From NCBI GenBank assembly GCA_964437445.1, contig CAYTGR010000067.1:1-18779 (forward strand): DNA of 18,779 nucleotides. Direction: 5' to 3'. This DNA comes from CAYTGR01 sp964437445 (GTDB taxonomy: Bacteria > Chloroflexota > Anaerolineae > B4-G1 > SLSP01). The notes beneath the pieces are model-generated. The model did no database searches, was not told the origin of the DNA, and was given only the letters and a program-made list of their open reading frames with translations. Positions 10,892 to 16,598 of the stretch are shown here, piece by piece (position 1 is the stretch's first letter; each line of letters begins with the position of its first letter). The position numbers and the translations under genes are program-made.

Positions 10892-12387
10892 TCAAGGTAA
10901 AAAAGCTTCCAGCTTGGCTCGCATTTCGGGCGCCAGGTCAGCCGGTTGGGCCTTTTTCTGGAACAGGGGATCCATGAACTCGCCCCAGAAGACGGAATCC
11001 CATTCCTGGTGTTGCGGGATGACGTTGAAGGCACGCATCTCCGGCACAGCCGCGGCGATCGCGGCGGCGCTATTGGCTTTGCGCGGTTCAATCTTGGCAA
11101 TGGCCTCGGCAGTGGCCAGGGACTTGCGCGGCGGCACGATCTTCCAGTGGTGGATACCCTCGGTCAGCTGCACCAGCGCCTGGTAAGCCAGGTCGGGATG
11201 CTTGGTTTGGGCCGCAATAACCGTGGAGGCCGTCCAGGCGAAGGTGGCCCGGTTGGCCGGCCCCCGGGGCACCGGCGCTACGCCCACCGACAGCCCCTCT
11301 ACCCGATCCAGATCATCGGCAGCCCCGCCCATGAACATCGCAATTTTACCGGCCTTGAACATCTCGCCAAAACCTTGTTCCTGGATGGTGGCCTGCGGCG
11401 GCGCATACTTGTCGCTGTAGATCAGCTCGGTGTAGAAGTCCAGGGCCTGGATGGCCGCCGGCGAATCCACCGGGCAGGACTTCAGATCAGCCGCAATCAC
11501 ATCCCCACCGGCCTGCCAGACGAACATCTGCGGCGGTGGCCAGCCGTTAAGCGTAAAGCCCCATTGATCGTTCTTGCCATCCCCATTCAGGTCCTTGGTG
11601 AGCTTGGCCGCGGCTTCCTTGAACGTATCCCAGGTCCAGGTCTCATCGGGATAAGACAACCCGGCCGCATNNNNNNNNNNNNNNNNNNNNNNNNNNNNNN
11701 NNNNNNNNNNNNNNNNNNNNNNNNNNNNNNNNNNNNNNNNNNNNNNNNNNNNNNNNNNNNNNNNNNNNNNTCCTTGAACGTATCCCAGGTCCAGGTCTCA
11801 TCGGGATAAGACAACCCGGCCGCATCAAACAGGGCTTTGTTGTAGTAAAGCACGACCGGCTGGGCAATCCAGGGCAGACCGTAGTAACGGCCATTGTAGG
11901 CTGCCGTCTTGAGCACATCGGGGAAGTAATCGTCCAACTGGGCCGCCGGGCTGGAGTCGCCCTTCAGGTAATCGCTGATGTCAAGCAGGGCGCCCTTAGA
12001 GGCCAGATTGGCCACCCATTCCTGCGATAGCCAGATCAGATCGGCGGAGGTGCCCCCTGCCAGCGCAGTCTGCATTTTGGTGTAATAATCGTCCGGTGCC
12101 GGTTCGTGGACGATCTGGAACGCGGTGTTCTCGGCGTTGATTTTGTCCAGGATTTGCTGTAGCTCGGCCGATTCGCCCGTGCCGGCCCAGGTGGTCAGGC
12201 GGATGGTGACTTTCTGCGCGGGGGGTTGGGTCGTGGCAGCCGGCGGTTGGGTCGTGGCCGCCGGAGCCTCGGTCGTTTGTGCCGGTGGTTGTGTCGTGGC
12301 TGGGGCCGTGGTAGGAGCGCAGGCAGCGAGGATCAAACTGAGTACCGCCAGCGCTGCAAACAGGTTCCATACATTGCGCGATTTCAT
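10892..12387 (-). CDS. Carbohydrate ABC transporter solute-binding lipoprotein (interrupted by assembly gap)
   Basis: The protein is a CUT1-type extracellular sugar-binding protein. The signal peptide ends LAAC with lipidated C23, followed by a Thr/Pro/Gln/Ala linker (24-58). The binding-protein fold then begins (VTIRLTTWAG; later YNGRYYGLPWIAQPVVLYYN; TWTWDTFKEAAAKL; MFKAGKIAMFMGG). The gene is split by 100 Ns at 11671-11770, but the two sides carry the same 55 bp. Collapsing one copy and the gap gives a continuous frame of 1341 nt, 446 residues, the normal size. The ribosome site GGAGGAAAGG directly precedes the ATG. It is the first transport gene after the regulator and probably the most expressed. 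Ligand is unknown; the GH130 genes downstream suggest a mannoside. Confidence 0.94.
11616..11670. repeat. 55-bp duplication flanking the gap (left copy)
   Basis: These 55 bases are identical to 11771-11825 on the other side of the N run. Both encode the same stretch of the binding protein (LSYPDETWTWDTFK region). This is best read as an unresolved contig-end overlap, not as a biological repeat. Confidence 0.95.
11671..11770. other. Assembly gap of 100 Ns
   Basis: Exactly 100 N characters, a conventional filler for a gap of unknown size. Identical 55-bp flanks show that the true gap is probably negative, that is, the contigs overlap. Confidence 0.99.
11771..11825. repeat. 55-bp duplication flanking the gap (right copy)
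   Basis: Identical to 11616-11670. Removing this copy together with the Ns restores an uninterrupted reading frame. Confidence 0.95.
12224..12265. repeat. Two tandem 21-bp units in the lipoprotein linker
   Basis: Units at 12224-12244 and 12245-12265 differ at two positions. On the minus strand they encode PAATTQP twice, in the flexible linker just after the lipidation site of the binding protein. More degenerate Thr/Pro copies follow toward the N-terminus. Linker length is likely to vary among relatives. Confidence 0.8.
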
Positions 12388-12491
12388 TCCTTTCCTCCAT
12401 GCACAGCTAAATAAAAAACGCTACAGAAACGGTGAAACTCTGAGAGACTTCGCTTGCCGAACCAAACCGGATATTTAATAACGAAAGTCAC
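12384..12491 (-). CDS. Possible 35-residue upstream leader ORF overlapping the binding-protein start
   Basis: Between the repressor and binding-protein genes the minus strand has an ideal ribosome site AAAGGAGGTGA (about 12488-12498) that serves no obvious gene. A GTG inside it (12491), or an ATT 11 nt beyond, opens a frame of up to 35 codons. That frame ends in a TGA overlapping the binding-protein ATG as ATGA. The peptide (VIKYPVWFGKRSL...VHGGKE) is not recognised. The start is poor because the GTG lies inside the ribosome site, so this may be chance or a decayed gene start. Confidence 0.2.
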   Translation of the reverse strand: MTFVIKYPVWFGKRSLSEFHRFCSVFYLAVHGGKE

Positions 12492-12516
12492 CTCCTTTCT
12501 ATCCCATACTCCCAGA

Positions 12517-13536
12517 CTAATCGCCAGAGGAGCGACGCAAGACCAGTTGCGTGCCGACCAGCGTCTTCACAGGGGGCGCTTCCGGGTCCTCAATAGCATC
12601 CAGGAGCCGCTGGGCAGCCAACGTACCCAGGCGGCGCTTGTAGACCTGGACGGTGCTGAGCGGGGGTTCGGTCATGGCCGCCCAGGCAATATCATCAAAG
12701 CCCATGACCGCTACCGACTCCGGCACTTTTCGCCCCTGTTGTGCCAGAACGCGGAGCGCGCCAATCGCCATTGCGTCATTCGCCGCACAGACCGCATCCA
12801 GCTCCGGCCAGTGTTCCAGCGCTTGCTGGATCAGTTGCTCGCCACTCTGGATGGTCGTGTTGCTGCCCCCAAGGATATGAGGCGTTAACCCGGCCTCGGT
12901 CACAGCCTGGCTGTAGCCCCGACTGCGCTCACGGCTGCTGGGCCATTCAGCGGGTCCCGAAAGAAAGATAATCTGCCGACGCCCTTTTTCAATCAGATGG
13001 CGGGTGGCGGCATATTCACCGCCAAAGTCATCATTGAGCACACAATTGAGCTCCAGATTTTGCAAACAGTTATCCACCAGCACCAGCGGTAACCCCAAGG
13101 CATGGAGATGGAGGATGAACCCCGGCGCAATATCAGGTCCGGCCAGGATCAGCCCATCCACCCGGCGTTCTGAAATGACCGTGAAATCCTGCGGGTGTTC
13201 CATGATGTCCTGATCGACACTGGTCAGCAGTGTGTGATACTGCCGTGCACTCAAGTGGGCTTCGGCGCCGGCGACGATAAAAGGATAGAAAGGATCATCG
13301 TGGCTGGCGTGGCTGGTTTCGTGGACGACGAAAGCAATCATCTGCGTGCGGGAGGTGACCAGGCTCCGGGCGGTACCGTTGGGAGTGTAACCCGATTGGG
13401 CCAGCAGGGCTAACACCCGCGCGCGGATCTCTTCGCTCACACCCGGGCGGTCATTCAGCACTCGTGAAATGGTGGCAACCGAAACTCCCAGTTGTCGGGC
13501 CAGTTCTTTCTGGGTCAGTGGGGGAGGATTAGTCAT
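12517..13536 (-). CDS. LacI-family transcriptional regulator
   Basis: This 339-residue regulator has an N-terminal LacI helix-turn-helix (LTQKELARQLGVSVATISRV, 7-26) and hinge helix region (NGTARSL, 53-59). A periplasmic-binding-protein-like effector domain follows (MIAFVVHETSHASHDDPFYP; RVDGLILAGPDI; DAVCAANDAMAIGALR; ESVAVMGFDD). The length is normal for the family. It is the first gene of the minus-strand block, 129 bp upstream of the binding protein. It probably represses the sugar operon until an imported oligosaccharide or its product binds. Its own promoter overlaps TACGTA palindromes, which suggests autoregulation. The start at 13536 has GAGG 4 nt upstream. Confidence 0.96.
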   Translation of the reverse strand: MTNPPPLTQKELARQLGVSVATISRVLNDRPGVSEEIRARVLALLAQSGYTPNGTARSLVTSRTQMIAFVVHETSHASHDDPFYPFIVAGAEAHLSARQYHTLLTSVDQDIMEHPQDFTVISERRVDGLILAGPDIAPGFILHLHALGLPLVLVDNCLQNLELNCVLNDDFGGEYAATRHLIEKGRRQIIFLSGPAEWPSSRERSRGYSQAVTEAGLTPHILGGSNTTIQSGEQLIQQALEHWPELDAVCAANDAMAIGALRVLAQQGRKVPESVAVMGFDDIAWAAMTEPPLSTVQVYKRRLGTLAAQRLLDAIEDPEAPPVKTLVGTQLVLRRSSGD

Positions 13537-13551
13537 ACCGCCTCATTCTCA

Positions 13552-13561
13552 TTTCATGAAA
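13552..13561. repeat. TTTCATGAAA palindrome in the repressor leader
   Basis: A perfect 10-bp palindrome lies between the repressor promoter and its ATG, 15 bp before the coding sequence. It may be a binding site or chance in an AT-rich stretch. Confidence 0.3.
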
Positions 13562-13564
13562 CAC

Positions 13565-13572
13565 TTACGTAA
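13565..13572. promoter_or_regulatory. Candidate LacI-type operator 2 (TTACGTAA)
   Basis: A perfect 8-bp palindrome with a central CG, as in most LacI-family operators, lies just after the expected repressor transcription start. Its centre is 23 bp from a second TACGTA site. Binding is inferred. Confidence 0.45.
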
Positions 13573-13584
13573 TCGTTTTCTTAT

Positions 13585-13613
13585 ATTTTACGTATATTTT
13601 CAAGGTTTGTCAA
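13585..13613 (-). promoter_or_regulatory. Sigma70-type promoter of the LacI-family gene
   Basis: On the minus strand a perfect -35 TTGACA (13608-13613) is separated by exactly 17 bp from a -10 TAAAAT (13585-13590). The start of transcription would be near 13577, giving a leader of about 40 nt before the repressor ATG. This is the best promoter in the minus-strand block. I saw no comparable promoter between the repressor and binding-protein genes, so read-through from here may feed the whole operon. Confidence 0.75.
13588..13595. promoter_or_regulatory. Candidate LacI-type operator 1 (TACGTA core) overlapping the -10
   Basis: The palindrome TACGTA (13589-13594) overlaps the upstream edge of the repressor -10 box. 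Binding here would block RNA polymerase, consistent with autorepression. It is paired with TTACGTAA at 13565-13572. Confidence 0.45.
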
Positions 13614-13663
13614 GACCCTTTTGGATTGTGGGCTACGGATTTCGCTGCCGAGATTGCCATGCT

Positions 13664-13680
13664 GCAACCGCAACGGTTGC
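13664..13680. repeat. Perfect 7-bp inverted repeat with 3-nt spacer in the divergent intergenic region
   Basis: GCAACCG-CAA-CGGTTGC lies midway between the two divergent promoters (repressor -35 at 13613, STAND -35 at 13741). No T-tract follows, so it is not a terminator. An operator for an unknown regulator is possible. The rest of 13614-13740 shows no gene and no other clear signal. Confidence 0.5.
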
Positions 13681-13740
13681 CTGTCATCCTGGATTGTTGC
13701 CACGCGGCCGGGATGGGCGTGAAAGACGGTGAAAGAAAAG

Positions 13741-13769
13741 TTGCTTTGGCGACCATTTGGCCCTATACT
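13741..13769 (+). promoter_or_regulatory. Sigma70-type promoter of the STAND/TPR genes
   Basis: TTGCTT (13741-13746) and TATACT (13764-13769) are separated by 17 bp, a near-ideal arrangement. Transcription would begin near 13776 and leave a leader of about 105 nt before the ATG at 13882. That leader is fairly long and has no obvious riboswitch-like fold that I can see. The ribosome site is GGAGG, 4 nt before the ATG. Confidence 0.7.
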
Positions 13770-13881
13770 TATAAGGGGTGCTGACTCATTTAAACACTTT
13801 GTGGTGACCCCGGAATGACACAACCACCCGGATAAGCGGAGGGCAGCCCCGGTCAGGTGAAAAGGGAGAGGTGGAGGTCCA

Positions 13882-15114
13882 ATGACACCGAGGTCAGAAG
13901 ATTTAACCGCTGCCCTGGTGCGCGCTCGTCACGCCCTGGCGATCCTGGAAGCCCAGGCCGCCGGCTACACTGTGTTGACTATCCCCGCTCACTTGCAGCT
14001 TGAACTGGAGGAGAAGCGCCGCGAGGTGGCTGACCTGGAGGCCAGGCTCTCTGGCCTGCTCCTGCCGGCGAGGCCGGTGATTCGGGCTGCGCATTTCCCC
14101 TACCAGGAACCCTACTACACGTTGCCGTCCCGCGAGGCCGAGCTCATGACCATCCTGAACACGCTGTACGAGGTCCGGCAGCGCGCCACGGTCTTGGTGA
14201 CCGGCCTGGGCGGTATCGGCAAAACGGCCCTGGTCGTGGAAGTGGCCCGGCGCTGTGCCCAGGATGCCGGGCGACCGTTCCAGGCTATCTTGTGGGAAAG
14301 CGCCAAGCAGGAACTGTTGGTGGAAGGTGAGTGCATCCGGGTGCGCGAGGCTGTCATCACGTTTGCCGATTTGGTAGATAGCCTGGGGGTGCAGCTGGAG
14401 GGTCCGGAGTTTGTCCGCCGCCCGGCCGCTGAAAAAGAGGCCGCCTTGCAGGCCGGCCTGGCGGCGTTGCCGGCGCTGGTGATTGTGGATAACCTGGAGA
14501 CCACGGCCAATGCCCAAGAGATCCTGGTGCGCCTGCAGCGTCTGCTGGGTCGGAGCCGCGCGCTGATCACCAGCCGGCTGGTCGTGGCGGGCGATGCCTG
14601 GGGAGTGCGGCTGGAAGGACTGCCGGAGGCCTGTGCGCTGACCTTCCTGCGCACCGAGGGCCGCCAGCGCAACATTCCGGAGATTGCTGAAGCCGATGAT
14701 GCGCTGCTGCGGGAGCTCTATCAGGTGACCCAGGGGATGCCACTGGCTATGAAAATCCTCGTGGGGCAGGCGGCCACCGGCGAGCTGCCGGTAGCCCTGA
14801 CCCGGCTCCGGCGCGGGCAGGGTGAGCTCTACTTCTTCCTGTTCCTGGAAACCTGGAACCGGCTCTCGGATACCGCCAAACAGCTGCTCCTGTATTTGGG
14901 GCCAACGGCCGCGCCCGTGAGTCGGGAAGAACTGGGGCTGGCCCTGGAACTGACCGAGGACACGCTCGACGCCGCCCTCCGGGAATTGCTGCGCTTTTCA
15001 TTGCTGGACCCTCTGGGTGACCCCCGGCGGCGCAGTTACACCCTTCACCAATTGACGCGCTATTTTGTCGTGAACGACCTGCCTGCCTATTGGGAAACAC
15101 AGGGCTGGCTATGA
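13882..15114 (+). CDS. STAND-type NTPase (NB-ARC-like) with N-terminal helical adaptor
   Basis: This 410-residue protein is a signal-transduction ATPase. It has Walker A GLGGIGKTA (108-116), Walker B ALVIVDNLE (198-206), the ITSR sensor (229-232), the GMPLAM motif (285-290) and a winged-helix segment (about 325-395) ending in YTLHQLTRYF, the MHD-like position. The N-terminal 60 residues form a helical segment (LAILEAQAA...IPAHLQLELEEKRREV) of a kind I recall at the start of many Chloroflexota and cyanobacterial conflict-type proteins, perhaps an adaptor domain. No enzymatic effector and no repeat sensor is present in this polypeptide; the TPR repeats are in the next gene, which overlaps by ATGA. 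STAND proteins serve as transcription regulators (MalT, AfsR) or defence switches (Avs); I cannot tell which applies here. Confidence 0.88.
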   Translation: MTPRSEDLTAALVRARHALAILEAQAAGYTVLTIPAHLQLELEEKRREVADLEARLSGLLLPARPVIRAAHFPYQEPYYTLPSREAELMTILNTLYEVRQRATVLVTGLGGIGKTALVVEVARRCAQDAGRPFQAILWESAKQELLVEGECIRVREAVITFADLVDSLGVQLEGPEFVRRPAAEKEAALQAGLAALPALVIVDNLETTANAQEILVRLQRLLGRSRALITSRLVVAGDAWGVRLEGLPEACALTFLRTEGRQRNIPEIAEADDALLRELYQVTQGMPLAMKILVGQAATGELPVALTRLRRGQGELYFFLFLETWNRLSDTAKQLLLYLGPTAAPVSREELGLALELTEDTLDAALRELLRFSLLDPLGDPRRRSYTLHQLTRYFVVNDLPAYWETQGWL

Positions 15115-16559
15115 GTGAGTCGGCGGCCGTACTGAGCTTTGCCCGCCTCCCGGCGCAACGAGCGGCTGAGGTGCGGCGCACGCTGCTCCCGGTTTATCAG
15201 CAGGATCGGGAACGACTGGCTGCTGAGTCCCCCAACGTGCTGGTTTCCCTGCAATGGTGCTACGATACGCAGCGCTGGACCTGGGTGCTGGAATTTGCGG
15301 AAGCGCTGGCCGATTTCTTGCACTTGCAGGGTTGGGGGACAGAGGCGCTGCACGTGGCGCAACTGGCGACGGTGGCTGCGCAGCAAGTGGGCGACCGATC
15401 CGCCGAGGTGCACTGGCTCTTCTATACCGGCCTGACGCTGGATGATTTACGGCGTGACGCGGAAGCCGAGGCTGCTTATGCGCGCTGTTTAGCACTGACC
15501 GATGACCTGGCCTTGCAGGCCGAGATACGGCGCCGGCAGGGATGGCTGGCCGCCAAGCGCGGTGAGCTCTCCCTGGCGTTGGAGCGCTATCAGCAGGGCA
15601 TGGCGCTCCACCGGCAGATAGGGGATCGCGTGGGAGAGGCCCGTGACTGGCGGCAGTGTGGCCTGGCGCTGGAAAGCTCCGCTGGCGCGGAGGCCCGGCG
15701 GTGTTGGGAGCAGGGATTGGCCCTGATAGCGGGAGATACCACGGCAGAAGCGCAGCGCGTGCGGGCCGGCTGCGAGCTGGATAGGGGGCGGTTGGCGCTG
15801 GCCCAGGGAGACCTGGCAGCGGCTGAAGCTCATCTCAGGGCCGCGCTGGTTGCCGGACAGGCGACCGATGATCGGCTGTTGCAAGGGGACATCGTTTTCC
15901 ATCAGGGCTTGCTGGCCGAGCTGCGGGGGGAGTGGGACCTGGCCCGGCAGAAGTACCAGGAGCGATTGCTGTTAGCGCAGGCCGCGGATGACCGCCCCGG
16001 TCAGGCCGCCGCCTGGCTTGCGTTGGGGACACTGGCCTGGCATCGCCCGCCGGGAGTCACGGCACCACCGGATCAGGCCACCGCCCGCGAATGCTATGAG
16101 GCGGCGTTGCGGGTGGGCGATCCGGTCAACCGGATCGTGGCGCAGGCGCAGTTGGGAGCGCTGGCTTATGCTCAGGGAGATATGGCCCGCGCTCAATCTC
16201 TGCTGGCGCCGGTGCCGGAGCAGTTTATCCGGTGGAACCGCCTGCAGGAAGCGGCAGCCGGCTATTATCAACTGGGATTGGTGGCCCAGGCCCAGGGACA
16301 GTGGACCGCAGCGCAAGCGCACTACCAGGCCAGCCTGGAGCTCCGCCGCCGGTTAAATCTGGCCCTGGAAGTGGTGGAGACCCTGTTCCAGCTGGGGGAA
16401 CTGGCGCGCGCGCAACGGCATTGGGAAGCTGCCCGCACTCATTATCAGGAGGCCTGGGAACAGGGCCAGCGCGTGGGCGCGCCACTGGTGCCTGCCCTGG
16501 AGCAGAGATTGCGGCAGTTGCCGCCGGCCCGTCGCTGGCGGCTGTTCCGCCGGCAGTGA
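15111..16559 (+). CDS. TPR-repeat protein, probable sensor half of a split STAND system
   Basis: The protein has 482 residues, almost all helical, with about eight to ten tetratricopeptide-like repeats (for example GWLAAKRGELSLALERYQQG, LGALAYAQGDMARAQSLL, GLVAQAQGQWTAAQAHYQAS, GELARAQRHWEAARTHYQEA). The ATG at 15111 overlaps the STAND gene's TGA as ATGA, so translation should be coupled; a TTG at 15090 in the same frame is less likely. In single-chain STAND proteins such repeats follow the winged helix directly and sense the ligand, which is the arrangement seen here cut in two. The C-terminus ends in a basic stretch (PPARRWRLFRRQ). There is no signal peptide and no catalytic motif, so it is cytoplasmic. 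Confidence 0.87.
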   Translation: MSESAAVLSFARLPAQRAAEVRRTLLPVYQQDRERLAAESPNVLVSLQWCYDTQRWTWVLEFAEALADFLHLQGWGTEALHVAQLATVAAQQVGDRSAEVHWLFYTGLTLDDLRRDAEAEAAYARCLALTDDLALQAEIRRRQGWLAAKRGELSLALERYQQGMALHRQIGDRVGEARDWRQCGLALESSAGAEARRCWEQGLALIAGDTTAEAQRVRAGCELDRGRLALAQGDLAAAEAHLRAALVAGQATDDRLLQGDIVFHQGLLAELRGEWDLARQKYQERLLLAQAADDRPGQAAAWLALGTLAWHRPPGVTAPPDQATARECYEAALRVGDPVNRIVAQAQLGALAYAQGDMARAQSLLAPVPEQFIRWNRLQEAAAGYYQLGLVAQAQGQWTAAQAHYQASLELRRRLNLALEVVETLFQLGELARAQRHWEAARTHYQEAWEQGQRVGAPLVPALEQRLRQLPPARRWRLFRRQ

Positions 16560-16598
16560 AGGTCGCGGCGGGGTTAGGAGTTCAACAGGAGGTAACCC

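Noticed and set aside
12438..12446. CTCTGAGAG dyad in front of the binding-protein gene as a LacI operator
   Set aside because: The arms are 4 bp with an odd centre, the flanks do not extend the symmetry, and it does not match the TACGTA sites at the repressor promoter.
12388..12516. A separate promoter for the binding-protein gene
   Set aside because: AT-rich -10-like strings (TATTAAAT, TATTTA) exist, but none has a reasonable -35 at 16-18 bp.
13581..13823. An 80-codon minus-strand frame upstream of the LacI-family gene
   Set aside because: It covers both divergent promoters and the inverted repeat, has poor composition for a gene and has no recognisable motif.
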